From positions 62,001 to 126,000 of the forward strand of contig NZ_JANZKU010000012.1 in the NCBI RefSeq assembly GCF_025642785.1: a DNA stretch of 64,000 nt. Direction: 5' to 3'. Source of the stretch: Pseudomonas sp. RIT-PI-AD. GTDB lineage: Bacteria > Pseudomonadota > Gammaproteobacteria > Pseudomonadales > Pseudomonadaceae. Below, in pieces: positions 18,740-28,231 of the stretch. A program made the position numbers and the translations under genes. Numbering within the stretch: the first letter of the stretch is position 1; each line of letters opens with the position of its first letter. The notes beneath the pieces are model-generated. The model had not been told where the DNA came from and did not search any database. It saw only the letters and a list, made by a program, of their open reading frames with translations.

Positions 18740-18766
18740 AAAAACGCCCGGGGAATCCCGGGCGTT
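18740..18766 (-). terminator. Intrinsic terminator after amtB
   Basis: A stem AACGCCCGGG / CCCGGGCGTT followed on the minus strand by a TTTT tract, 20 bp beyond the amtB stop. Confidence 0.88.
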
Positions 18767-18784
18767 CCGTCGTGGGTCGAGGGG

Positions 18785-20110
18785 TTACAGGTTGTAGCCG
18801 CGCTCGTTGTGCAGCGCGAGGTCTAGGCCCACGGTCTCTTCCTCGTCGTTGACCCGCAGGCCCATCACCAGGTCGAGCACCTTGAGGATCACGAAGGTGA
18901 CGATGGCGGTGTAGATCACCGTGAAGGCCACCCCTTTGAACTGGATGAACACCTGGGCCGCGATGTCCTCGACGGTGCCGAAGCCACCCAGGGCCGGCGC
19001 GGCGAACACGCCGGTGAGCAAGGCGCCGATGATGCCGCCGATGCCATGCACGCCGAAGGCGTCCAGGGAATCGTCGTAGCCCAGCTTGCGCTTCAGGCTG
19101 GTGGCGCAGAAGAAGCACAGGACCCCGGCGACCAAGCCGATCACCAGCGAACCCATGGGGCCGACGGTACCGGCGGCCGGGGTGATGGCCACCAGGCCGG
19201 CGACCACGCCGGACGCGATGCCCAGGGCGCTGGGTTTACCGTGGGTGACCCACTCGGCGAACATCCAGCCCAGGGCCGCCGCGGCGGTGGCGATCTGGGT
19301 GACCAGCATGGCCATGCCGGCGGTGCCGTTGGCGGCGGCGGCGGAGCCGGCGTTGAAGCCGAACCAGCCGACCCACAGCATGGCGGCGCCCACCAGGGTG
19401 TAGCCGAGGTTGTGCGGCGCCATCGGCGTGGTCGGGTAGCCCTTGCGCTTGCCCAGCACCAGGCAGGCGATCAGCCCGGCGACGCCGGCGTTGATGTGCA
19501 CCACGGTGCCGCCGGCGAAGTCCAGCACGCCCCAGTCCCACAGCAGGCCGCCGTCGCCGCTCCAGACCATGTGCGCGATGGGCGCATAGACCAGGGTGAA
19601 CCACAGGCCGATGAACACCAGCATCGCGGAGAACTTCATCCGCTCGGCGAAGGCACCGGCGATCAACGCGGGGGTGATGATGGCGAAGGTCATCTGGAAG
19701 GTGATGAACACGCTTTCCGGGAACAGCGCCGCGGCGGACGTCAGCCCATCATGGCTGAGGCCAGCGAGGAAGGCCTTGGAAAAACCGCCGACGAAGGAAT
19801 TGAGGTTGACGACACCCTTCTCCATGCCGGTGACGTCGAACGCCATGCTGTAGCCATAGATCACCCACAGCAGGCTGATCAGGCCGGTGATGGCGAAGCA
19901 TTGCATCATCACCGAGAGGATGTTCTTCGAGCGCACCATGCCGCCGTAGAACAGCGCCAGGCCGGGAATGGTCATGAACAGCACCAGCGCCGTGGACGTG
20001 AGCATCCACGCGGTGTCGCCGGAGTTGAGGGCGGCCTCGTCAGCCATGGCCAGGCCAGGGGTAACGAGGGACAAAAGGGCGCCTAGCCCTGCGAATTTAC
20101 GCAGAGTCAT
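18785..20110 (-). CDS. amtB: Ammonium transporter AmtB
   Basis: A 441-residue inner-membrane trimeric ammonium channel. It has a cleavable signal peptide (cut after LAMA, residue 23), then 11 expected helices. The twin pore histidines lie in VVHINAGVAGL and FGVHGIGGIIGALLTG, and PGLALFYGGMVR marks the first helix. It lies 43 bp after glnK in the usual glnK-amtB operon. PII (GlnK) blocks it when nitrogen is ample. Confidence 0.97.
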   Translation of the reverse strand: MTLRKFAGLGALLSLVTPGLAMADEAALNSGDTAWMLTSTALVLFMTIPGLALFYGGMVRSKNILSVMMQCFAITGLISLLWVIYGYSMAFDVTGMEKGVVNLNSFVGGFSKAFLAGLSHDGLTSAAALFPESVFITFQMTFAIITPALIAGAFAERMKFSAMLVFIGLWFTLVYAPIAHMVWSGDGGLLWDWGVLDFAGGTVVHINAGVAGLIACLVLGKRKGYPTTPMAPHNLGYTLVGAAMLWVGWFGFNAGSAAAANGTAGMAMLVTQIATAAAALGWMFAEWVTHGKPSALGIASGVVAGLVAITPAAGTVGPMGSLVIGLVAGVLCFFCATSLKRKLGYDDSLDAFGVHGIGGIIGALLTGVFAAPALGGFGTVEDIAAQVFIQFKGVAFTVIYTAIVTFVILKVLDLVMGLRVNDEEETVGLDLALHNERGYNL

Positions 20111-20153
20111 GTTTTTTCTCCTGGGGCTTCTGGGGCTTGGGGGTGTCGGTGGC

Positions 20154-20898
<745 letters not shown>

Positions 20899-21174
20899 AT
20901 GCTGCCGCCCAAAGCCCTGCTCGACGCCCTGTCCAAAAACGCCTCGCGCCTGTTCGAGGGCGATCGCCCGCTGCCCCGCGAAGAGTTTCAGACCCAGTTC
21001 AAGGCGCTGTTGCAGAGCGCCTTCGGCAAGCTGGACCTGGTCAGCCGCGAGGAATTCGACAGCCAGATGGCCGTGCTGGCGCGCACCCGCGCCCGTCTCG
21101 AAGCCCTGGAAGCCAAGGTCGCCGAGCTGGAAGGCGCCACCCCGCAGCAAGCGGTGTCCGTCGATCCCACCTGA
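20899..21174 (+). CDS. ubiK: Ubiquinone-biosynthesis accessory factor UbiK
   Basis: A 91-residue protein of the YqiC/UbiK (BMFP) family, which supports aerobic ubiquinone synthesis with UbiJ. It has an N-terminal amphipathic helix, then FKALLQSAFGKLDLVSREEFDSQMAVLARTRARLEALEAKVAELE, a C-terminal coiled coil typical of the family. It is convergent with nothing and followed by a 235-bp gap to the LasA-like gene. Confidence 0.92.
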   Translation: MLPPKALLDALSKNASRLFEGDRPLPREEFQTQFKALLQSAFGKLDLVSREEFDSQMAVLARTRARLEALEAKVAELEGATPQQAVSVDPT

Positions 21175-21409
21175 TCGCCGCGCCGGCGAAGCCTTCGCCA
21201 CGAGCCGCCGACGTTCGGGCATACCATTCGCACGGTGTTACTGGCACTTTCGTACCATATCGCTAGACTCCTTCGGGCTGTCAGGGAAGACAGCCATGCA
21301 CGGGCCGATGCCTGCCCCTCTCCTTCCTCCCTGATCGCTTACCCGAGCACGCCGGCTGTCCTGCCGCGGCAGAGCGACTGCTTGCCCGTCATTCAGCAAG
21401 GAGTTTGCG

Positions 21410-22822
21410 ATGAGAAACTTCCATGGAGCCCTACTGTTCACCGCTTGCGCGCTGGTCGCCGTCGATATCCAGGCGGCTCCCCCGGTCAAGCCTGAAGCCG
21501 CCCTGCTGTATTCCTACCAGGAAATGCAGACCTTCGACCTGGCCGCCTACCTGCGCGAGCATGCCCCCGCGCTATTGCCGCAAGCCGAGGTGATCAGCCA
21601 CTGGGCGGGTTACAGCAGCATCAGTCCGAAGGTCCTGCTGACCCTGATCGAGATGCACAGCGCGGCCCTCAGCAAGCCGACCGCCTACGCCCTGGCGCAC
21701 CCCTTCGGGCCGTTGTCCACCGGCAAGGACTTTTCCGCCCAGGTGGAAGAGATCGCTTTGCGGCTGGCCCGCGACTACTACCAGCGCCTCGACGCTCGAA
21801 CACTCGCACCCTCCAGCCACGCCCTCGCCGGGCTGCTGCCCGCCGCCACCGGCGAGGCCGACTTCGCCGCCACCTACGGCCGCCTGTTCGGCCAGCGGCC
21901 GCCGACCCAGGATGCCAAACAGCGCGCCCAGTACTACGCGGCCGAGGTGCCCCCGGCGAACCTGCTGCAACTGCCCTTCCCGGTCGGCCAATCCTGGGGA
22001 TTCGGCGGCAGCCACACCAACACCGGCAGCGGCAACTTCCCGCTGTCCTCCCTGGATTTCCACGACGGCGGCTACTGGGGGTCGGATACCTCGAACAAAT
22101 GGGTGGTCGCGGCCGCCGAGGGGCGCGCGATCAGGCATTCGTCCTGCTCGGTGGAGGTGGTGCACAACGGCGGCTGGTCGACCACCTACTATCACCTGGA
22201 CAACGTGCAGATCCAGACCAACCAGATCGTGCGCAAGAACCAGCGGCTGGCCAACTACGCGGGCAACATCAACCAGGCGCTGTGCAACGGCGGGCACTCC
22301 ACCGGTCCGCACCAGCACTTCAGCCTGAAGCGCAACGGCGCCTTCCAGCACCTGAATGGCGTGCAGTTGTCTGGCTACCGGATACACACCGGCCGCGACA
22401 GCTACGACACCGACTGCAGCTATTTCTGGCTCGACCGCAACGGCCAGCGCTACTGCGTCGGCTATCGCCTGCAGAACCCGGGAACGCCCGTGGGGCGCGG
22501 CCAGGCGCGGGAAGTCGAGGCGAACGAAGCGCCGGGGCAGCGGGCGCAGGTCACCAGCGACTACCGCAGCGCGGCGCCCATTGGCGCGACCAACCTGTAC
22601 ATGGGCTTTTCCAGCCGTGACGACGCGCCGCCCTACTCGCTGTCCGCGTCCCGTTCCAGCCTCGACGACTGGGGCTGCCGGCCGTTCGATGCGGCGCACC
22701 GGGAGCTGTGCCGCTTCACCCGGCCGGCGACGGGCGCGCCGCTGGTGATGCTGGACGAGGAAACCGAAGCGCCGCTGCCGGGCCTGCTGGAACTCGCGGA
22801 TTCGCAGCGAGTGGTGTTCTGA
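21410..22822 (+). CDS. LasA-like secreted M23 metalloendopeptidase with C-terminal extension
   Basis: A 470-residue secreted zinc endopeptidase of the LasA/beta-lytic (M23A) family, which cuts Gly-Gly bonds in staphylococcal peptidoglycan and elastin. It has a signal peptide at 1-22 and a propeptide to about 179. The mature part starts near PPANLLQLPF. Likely zinc ligands are His202 (SHTNTGSG), Asp216 and His303 (GPHQHFS), with catalytic His262 (YYHLD) and His301. Four Cys in the core match LasA disulfides. P. aeruginosa LasA ends soon after the NPG at 357-358. Here about 110 further residues follow, with a CRPFDAAHRELC pair. Secretion by the type II system is inferred. Confidence 0.9.
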   Translation: MRNFHGALLFTACALVAVDIQAAPPVKPEAALLYSYQEMQTFDLAAYLREHAPALLPQAEVISHWAGYSSISPKVLLTLIEMHSAALSKPTAYALAHPFGPLSTGKDFSAQVEEIALRLARDYYQRLDARTLAPSSHALAGLLPAATGEADFAATYGRLFGQRPPTQDAKQRAQYYAAEVPPANLLQLPFPVGQSWGFGGSHTNTGSGNFPLSSLDFHDGGYWGSDTSNKWVVAAAEGRAIRHSSCSVEVVHNGGWSTTYYHLDNVQIQTNQIVRKNQRLANYAGNINQALCNGGHSTGPHQHFSLKRNGAFQHLNGVQLSGYRIHTGRDSYDTDCSYFWLDRNGQRYCVGYRLQNPGTPVGRGQAREVEANEAPGQRAQVTSDYRSAAPIGATNLYMGFSSRDDAPPYSLSASRSSLDDWGCRPFDAAHRELCRFTRPATGAPLVMLDEETEAPLPGLLELADSQRVVF

Positions 22823-22831
22823 CCCTAACGT

Positions 22832-22868
22832 CCGGCCGAAGGGACGCCTTCGGCCGGTCTCGCCTTTC
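22832..22868 (+). terminator. Intrinsic terminator after the LasA-like gene
   Basis: A perfect 11-bp stem CCGGCCGAAGG / CCTTCGGCCGG with a GACG loop, 10 bp past the stop, followed by a pyrimidine-rich TCTCGCCTTTC tail. A 144-bp gap to yifB follows. Confidence 0.75.
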
Positions 22869-23001
22869 GAAGCGTCCCCGCGCACCACCCGGGCCGGCAC
22901 GAGCCGTTGGCCCGGCGCTGGACGTCACCCGCCGCCGCTCCTAGACTGCCCCGCGCAACGCCACACGACTCGGCCCCGCGCCGCACGATCAAGGAGCGAT
23001 C

Positions 23002-24498
23002 ATGTCACTGGCCATCGTCCACAGTCGCGCCCAAGTGGGCGTCGAAGCACCTGCTGTCACCGTCGAAGCGCATCTGGCCAACGGCCTGCCGTCCCTGGCC
23101 CTGGTCGGGCTGCCGGAAACCGCGGTCAAGGAAAGCAAGGACCGCGTGCGCAGCGCCATCCTCAACTCGGGTTTCGACTTCCCGCCCCGCCGCATCACCC
23201 TCAACCTCGCCCCGGCTGATTTGCCGAAGGACGGCGGGCGCTTCGACCTGGCCATCGCCCTGGGTGTGCTCGCCGCCAGCGGCCAGGTCCCCGCGGATGC
23301 ACTGGACGGCGTCGAATGCCTTGGCGAACTGGCCCTGTCCGGGAGCCTGCGACCGGTGCAGGGCGTGTTGCCGGCGGCGTTGGCGGCTCGCGCGGCGGGC
23401 CGGGCGCTGGTGGTGCCCCGAGCGAATGCCGAGGAAGCCTGCCTGGCCAGCGGCCTGCGCGTCCTGGCCATCGAACACCTGCTGGAGCTGGCCGCCCACT
23501 TCAGCGGCCAGACCCCGTTGGCGCCTTATCAGGCCCAAGGCCTGCTGCGGCGCCTGCGGCCCTACCCGGACCTCGCCGACGTACAGGGCCAGCACGCCGC
23601 CAAGCGCGCGCTGCTGGTGGCCGCCGCCGGCGCGCACAACCTGCTGTTCTCGGGTCCGCCCGGCACCGGCAAGACCCTGTTGGCCAGCCGCCTGCCGGGC
23701 CTGCTGCCGCCGCTGGACGAAGGCGAGGCCCTGGAAGTGGCGGCGATCCATTCGGTGGCCAGCCACGCGCCGCTGGACGCCTGGCCGCAACGCCCGTTCC
23801 GCCAGCCCCACCACAGCGCGTCGGGGCCGGCATTGGTGGGCGGCGGCAGTCGGCCGAAACCCGGGGAAATCACCCTGGCCCACCGCGGTGTGCTGTTCCT
23901 TGATGAACTGCCGGAGTTCGATCGCAAGGTGCTGGAGGTGTTGCGCGAGCCCTTGGAGAGCGGCGAGATCGTCATCGCCCGGGCCCACGACAAGGTGCGC
24001 TTCCCGGCCCGCTTCCAACTGGTCGCGGCGATGAACCCCTGCCCCTGCGGCTACCTGGGCGATCCCAGCGGGCGCTGCCGATGTACGCCGGACCAGATCC
24101 AGCGTTATCGCGCCAAGCTGTCCGGGCCCCTGCTCGACCGCATCGACCTGCACCTGCGGGTGGCGCGGGAGGCGACGGCGTTGCAGGTCGAACCCTTGGC
24201 GGGATCGAACAGCGCCGAGGGCGCCGCCCAGGTCGCGGCGGCCCGGCAACGGCAACTCGGCCGCCAGGGCCGGGCGAATGCCTTTCTCGATCTCGAAGGG
24301 TTGCGTCGCCATTGCGCGTTGAACGACACGGATCGCCACTGGCTGGAAAATGCCTGCGAGCGCCTCGGCCTGTCGTTGCGGGCGGCCCATCGGGTCCTGA
24401 AGGTGGCGCGGACCCTGGCCGATCTCGAAGCGTGCGAACGGATCGCCAGGAGCCATCTGGCCGAGGCCCTGCAATACCGCCCGAGCGGGCAGACCTGA
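23002..24498 (+). CDS. yifB: YifB family Mg-chelatase-like AAA ATPase
   Basis: A 498-residue protein related to the ChlI subunit of Mg chelatase and ComM. An N-terminal Lon-like ChlI domain occupies 1-170, and an AAA+ module has Walker A GPPGTGKTLLASRLPG, Walker B VLFLDELPEF and arginine motifs. A zinc-finger-like PCPCGYLGDPSGRCRCTPDQIQRY precedes the C-terminal domain. ComM homologues drive branch migration in natural transformation. The ubiK-yifB adjacency of PAO1 is interrupted here by the LasA-like gene. Confidence 0.95.
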   Translation: MSLAIVHSRAQVGVEAPAVTVEAHLANGLPSLALVGLPETAVKESKDRVRSAILNSGFDFPPRRITLNLAPADLPKDGGRFDLAIALGVLAASGQVPADALDGVECLGELALSGSLRPVQGVLPAALAARAAGRALVVPRANAEEACLASGLRVLAIEHLLELAAHFSGQTPLAPYQAQGLLRRLRPYPDLADVQGQHAAKRALLVAAAGAHNLLFSGPPGTGKTLLASRLPGLLPPLDEGEALEVAAIHSVASHAPLDAWPQRPFRQPHHSASGPALVGGGSRPKPGEITLAHRGVLFLDELPEFDRKVLEVLREPLESGEIVIARAHDKVRFPARFQLVAAMNPCPCGYLGDPSGRCRCTPDQIQRYRAKLSGPLLDRIDLHLRVAREATALQVEPLAGSNSAEGAAQVAAARQRQLGRQGRANAFLDLEGLRRHCALNDTDRHWLENACERLGLSLRAAHRVLKVARTLADLEACERIARSHLAEALQYRPSGQT

Positions 24499-24521
24499 CC
24501 GGCGGGGAAGCTCCCCGCCGG
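24499..24521. terminator. Hairpin between convergent yifB and metallopeptidase genes
   Basis: A perfect 9-bp stem CCGGCGGGG / CCCCGCCGG with AAGCT loop, starting right at the yifB stop. There is no T tract, so termination is likely but not assured. Confidence 0.6.
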
Positions 24522-24534
24522 CGCGGTCCGGGGG

Positions 24535-26328
24535 TTACAGGCGGTCCACGCTGACGTCATCGACGAACAGCGATTGCGCCGGCTGGTCGCCCACCAGGAT
24601 CAGTTCGACCCGCTTGAGGTTGCCGGCCGGGAGTTGGACCTGCGCCTGCAGGGGCACCCAGGTGTTGCCCGCGGTCTGGCGCAAGCCGAGGGACTGGTAA
24701 GTGCCCTGGCCGCGGGCATCCTCCACGTACAGGTAGCCGTACACCGAGCCCCTGACCCGGGCGTCGCGACCCAGCGCCAGGTTGGCGCTGACGCGGTAGG
24801 CCCGGCCACCCTCGACGTTGCCCAGCAGGCTGACGCTGGCGCCGCTGCCGGCCGCGCTGCGCCCATAGGCTTCGAGGGCGCCGCGACCGCTCCTGGCGAA
24901 GGCGCTGGCGCGCACGTAGCCGTAGAAACCGCTCCAGCCGGCGACCCCGCGCTCGAAATCGAAGGCGATCCGCGCCGGTGCCGGCGGCAACCCCGGCGCG
25001 GCGCCGGTCCACTCGCTGAGTTGCACCTCGTCCGCCAGCAGGCTGGCGCCGCTGTCGGTGACCGCCGCGACGTACAGCGCGCGGGTGCCCGCGGCCGGCT
25101 TGAAGGTGAAGCGCTTGTCGAAGCGGGTGAACTCGTTGCCGGTGATCGACAGGCTGATGGCCTGCTGGTTCTGGAAGTTCAGGCGCCCGTCGGCACCTTC
25201 CTCGAGGACGGCCAGCATCGCGTTCTCGCGCTGGCCCGGGGTCTTCAGCATCAGCTTGCCCTGCAGGCGATACTCGGCGCCGACGCGCAGCCCGCTCACC
25301 GGGGTCGCGAGGATGTCGAACGAGCGCGCATCCATCTGTACCACATTGTCGCGGCAACCCTGGCCGACGTTCAGCAGGCTCAGCTCGGCGGCGCCGTAGA
25401 GGCTGCGCCAGCCTTCCAGGCCGCGGAACTCGGGATCGGCCAGCAGCCCTTTGAGCTCGGGCTTTTCGCACCAGGGCAGTTGCGGCGTCGGCGGCTGCGG
25501 GTTGCCCGGGTCGGGCTGCGCCACCTTGGTCGGCCGGTAGGCGGCGATCTGCACGGCCATCGCGTTCAAGGCGCGCACCGCGTCGGCCTTGCCGGCTTCG
25601 CCGCAGGCCTGGTTGGCGCATTCGCCTTGTACCAGCGCCGGGTTGGAAAAGAACGGTGCCTGCACCGTCGCGCCATACACATGGGGGTAAGCCATGATGG
25701 TGCTGAACTTGCCGTAGACGCCGTAGCCACGGCTCCACTCGAAGGTGCCGCTGTGGCTGTTGCCGGTGCGGTAGTAGCCCTCGCTCTGATCCTGTTCGTA
25801 GGAGTGGCGCAGGCCCATGTTGTGTCCCGCCTCGTGGGCGAAGGTGTTCAGGCCGCAGTCGACGCCCACCAGGTTGAAGGCGACGTCCTTCGACCAGTCG
25901 TAGAACTGCCCGCTGTTCTTCGCGCCGCTGCCCATGTAGCCGATGCCGCAGGTGAGGAAACCGCCGCCGGCATCCGCCGACAGGTTGATCAGGCTGACCA
26001 CGTCGGCGCCGTACTGCTCGCGCAGGCGCAGCACGCCGGCATCGCTCTTGAAGCGATCCAGGTTGGCCGAGGTGACGTCGGGGAGTTGCGCCCAGTCGAG
26101 CAACTGCTTGTGTACCAGGCGCATGCGCAGGTCGACGCCGCTCTTTTCGTAGGCGCGGTTGGCGAATTCGATATAGCTGGCGATGCGCGCGTCGATGTCG
26201 CGGCCATTGCGGTTGGCCACGGCGTCCGGGGTGTAGAGCACCAGCACATCGACCGTCTGCGGCGCCGCCTGGGCGCCCAGCGCGGCGGCGAGTAGGGCCG
26301 GCGCGGCCAGCCATTGCATTCCTTTCAT
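24535..26328 (-). CDS. Secreted reprolysin-like zinc metallopeptidase
   Basis: A 597-residue exported protease. It has a signal peptide at 1-22 (cut after AQA), then directly a catalytic domain starting PQTVDVLVLYTPDAV, with the zinc motif HEAGHNMGLRH at 165-175 and a following Met-turn in TIMAYPHV. This is the M12B/reprolysin pattern. Two beta-rich domains fill about 300-430 and 440-597 (Gly/Ala-rich, jelly-roll-like), perhaps for substrate binding. Unusually there is no propeptide between signal and catalytic domain; the upstream gene may supply it. The ATG is supported by AGGAG 7 bases upstream. Confidence 0.85.
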   Translation of the reverse strand: MKGMQWLAAPALLAAALGAQAAPQTVDVLVLYTPDAVANRNGRDIDARIASYIEFANRAYEKSGVDLRMRLVHKQLLDWAQLPDVTSANLDRFKSDAGVLRLREQYGADVVSLINLSADAGGGFLTCGIGYMGSGAKNSGQFYDWSKDVAFNLVGVDCGLNTFAHEAGHNMGLRHSYEQDQSEGYYRTGNSHSGTFEWSRGYGVYGKFSTIMAYPHVYGATVQAPFFSNPALVQGECANQACGEAGKADAVRALNAMAVQIAAYRPTKVAQPDPGNPQPPTPQLPWCEKPELKGLLADPEFRGLEGWRSLYGAAELSLLNVGQGCRDNVVQMDARSFDILATPVSGLRVGAEYRLQGKLMLKTPGQRENAMLAVLEEGADGRLNFQNQQAISLSITGNEFTRFDKRFTFKPAAGTRALYVAAVTDSGASLLADEVQLSEWTGAAPGLPPAPARIAFDFERGVAGWSGFYGYVRASAFARSGRGALEAYGRSAAGSGASVSLLGNVEGGRAYRVSANLALGRDARVRGSVYGYLYVEDARGQGTYQSLGLRQTAGNTWVPLQAQVQLPAGNLKRVELILVGDQPAQSLFVDDVSVDRL

Positions 26329-26418
26329 GGGTGTTCTCCTAAGGGTTTCGAGGGATTCGGCGGATTGGCGGCAAGGCGGGGCCCGCCACCACGCGGGTGG
26401 AGGCCCGGCCGGCGGGCG

Positions 26419-27069
26419 TCAGCCTTGTGCGGGAGGAGCCAGGGGCGGCAGGGCCTGCCGCTGGAATTCGACGTGGTCGCTGTTCGGGTCGCTGCGCCGC
26501 GCCAGCTCGTTTTCGTCGGTGATCACCGTCTGGCCGCTGGCGTTGTCGACGATCAGCGACAGGCTGCCGCCGAGGGTGGCGACGCTGATATGGGTGTCCA
26601 GGCGCCCACGCACCAGGGTCATGCTCTCCATGGGATGCGCATCCAGCAGGCGCGCTTCCCACACCTCCAGGCCATCGGCGTTGTGGGTGGCGGTCAGCTC
26701 CGCGCGCAACGGCTCGGCGCGCCCCGGCAGGGGCACCGTCAGGACCTGACCCTCGTGCAGGTCGGCGAGCACCGCCGGCTCGGCCTGCAGGTAATGCACC
26801 GGCACGCCATCGGCCTGGCCTTCACGGAAGTCCGCGTGGGGGAACAGCTCGGTTTTCGCAGCCGCGGCGGGAGCGGCGCCCTTGGCCGGCAGGCTGGCAA
26901 CCGGCGACGGAGCGGGCAGCGCCGGGGCGGTAGTGGGCGGTTGCGCCGCGGACGTGGCCGCGACTATGGCAGCCGGTTCACGGGTGTCGTCGTCGAAGTA
27001 CATCAGGCTACCGACCGCGGCACCTGCCAGCAGGAGGGCACCTGCGATCACGCCATATTGTGCGGACAT
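26419..27069 (-). CDS. Membrane-anchored protein resembling a detached metallopeptidase propeptide
   Basis: A 216-residue protein with an N-terminal signal anchor (hydrophobic 5-25), a Pro/Ala-rich linker (about 30-72), and a folded beta-rich domain (75-215). That domain reads VLTVPLPGRAEPLRAELTATH, VWEARLLDAHPMESMTLVRGRLD, TLGGSLSLIVDNASGQTVITDENELA, a pattern I associate with N-terminal propeptide regions of bacterial reprolysin-like proteases. It lies 90 bp upstream of the protease gene on the same strand. I infer a periplasm-facing chaperone or inhibitor acting in trans. I do not recognise a named family. Confidence 0.6.
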   Translation of the reverse strand: MSAQYGVIAGALLLAGAAVGSLMYFDDDTREPAAIVAATSAAQPPTTAPALPAPSPVASLPAKGAAPAAAAKTELFPHADFREGQADGVPVHYLQAEPAVLADLHEGQVLTVPLPGRAEPLRAELTATHNADGLEVWEARLLDAHPMESMTLVRGRLDTHISVATLGGSLSLIVDNASGQTVITDENELARRSDPNSDHVEFQRQALPPLAPPAQG

Positions 27070-27360
27070 TCGCGAACTCCATGGATAAATGAGGCGGCAG
27101 TTATAACCAATCAATTATCGATTGAACGAAACACGTCCGGACCAACGACAGGAGAATGTGAAAGCGGTCGGGAAAAATAAGCCACCGTCACGTTCAAACA
27201 TGAACCAGTTCCAACTTTCGCCGCCGCGCATTAATTACACCGGGTTCACATTTATGCCCGAGCGCAGGCGCCACGCTCTGGAGATCATTCGAATCGAATG
27301 CGTATGAAGGCTGTCGATGTGGCAGTATCGGGCCGGTTTCAGTCGCCATCGGATCCCGTT

Positions 27361-27702
27361 ATGCGCAGGCAAATGCTGATGTACACCGCCAGGACGTTTC
27401 CGCTCCTGTTGGCGACGCTGCTCGCCGGATGCGTCCATCGCGCCAGCGACTCGGCAGCCATGGAGCGCGACTTCGAGGCTTGCAAGGCTCTCGTCGAAAC
27501 GGCTGCGACCCGCGACTTCAAGGCCTCGACGGTCGAATACGCGAGCGAGGGTACCTACCGGATCAGCGAAGACGACGAAGCGATCATCGAGATCGACGTC
27601 ACCCTGCGGGGCAAGTCGCGCGCGCTGCACAAGTCCGCGTTATGCACCTTGCCTTGGTTCGGGAAAGAACAGCTGGTGCTGACGGACCCCGTCCTGAAAT
27701 GA
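27361..27702 (+). CDS. Small putative lipoprotein
   Basis: A 113-residue protein with a hydrophobic N-terminus and lipobox LLAGC, then a mostly alpha/beta body containing ACKALVETAATRDFKASTVEYASEGTYRISEDDEAIIEIDVTLRGKSRALHKSALC. Two later Cys could form a disulfide. No family is recognised. An ATG 4 codons later (27373) is nearly as good a start, and an earlier one at 27298 would move the lipobox too far in. It is divergent from the propeptide-like gene. Confidence 0.65.
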   Translation: MRRQMLMYTARTFPLLLATLLAGCVHRASDSAAMERDFEACKALVETAATRDFKASTVEYASEGTYRISEDDEAIIEIDVTLRGKSRALHKSALCTLPWFGKEQLVLTDPVLK

Positions 27703-28046
27703 ATATCCGAGAGTGTTGCACGGGTACTCGCATATATATATCGCGCCTATCGAGCGCCGATATCGAATCGCCACTCCAACGGCGACAGGATGAACCGCGA
27801 GAGAATAATGAATGGGATAAAGACGGTCGCGCCAAACGTAGGGACAACTATTCAAGGGTGCCTTCCGAATTGAATTACCGGCCATTATCCTTCGCCACAT
27901 CCTGACTATCGGCGCGCGTTCTCCAGCGCTGTAAAACGGGAGACCCGCTTTACCTACCCTTTACACCCCACTGACCGTCCGCTGCAGTCTAAAACCTTGC
28001 CCGAAAGGAATCGGGCTAACGTGTTGGAAGCTCAAACGCTTTCTTG
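27703..28046. other. Gene-free, relatively AT-rich stretch
   Basis: About 340 bp without a credible gene. The first half is clearly lower in GC than its surroundings. Near the end a hairpin GCCCGA / TCGGGC (27999-28016) displays AAGGAA in its loop, part of the possible small RNA described next. Confidence 0.5.
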
Positions 28047-28074
28047 AAGCCCGCCCTGAGCGGGCTTTCTTTTG
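27990..28074 (+). ncRNA. Possible small RNA ending in an intrinsic terminator
   Basis: A 6-bp hairpin with AAGGAA loop, a second GGA (GTTGGAAGC), then a strong terminator ending TCTTTTG, all in a gene-free interval. GGA in hairpin loops is the target of RsmA/CsrA proteins. No clear sigma70 promoter is visible at the right distance, so the 5' end is a guess. It could instead be the tail of the upstream lipoprotein transcript. Confidence 0.3.
28047..28074 (+). terminator. Intrinsic terminator
   Basis: An 8-bp stem AAGCCCGC / GCGGGCTT with CCTGA loop followed by TCTTTTG. A clear rho-independent signal on the plus strand. Confidence 0.88.
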
Positions 28075-28231
28075 TCCGCGCGCTGGCGGATCCCATCCCA
28101 GGCATGGGCTTTCCCGGTCGGGTCATGGAAAAAAGCGCCGCGACACTGTGACACCCATCACATTCCACTGAAAACCCTCTATAGTGCGCGCCGCCAAAAT
28201 CCCCTACTCGGTCCGACATGGAGGTCGCCCC

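Noticed and set aside
27599-27900. Minus-strand frames of 80-86 codons after the small lipoprotein
   Set aside because: They overlap the lipoprotein gene antisense, lack a ribosome site and show no family signal.
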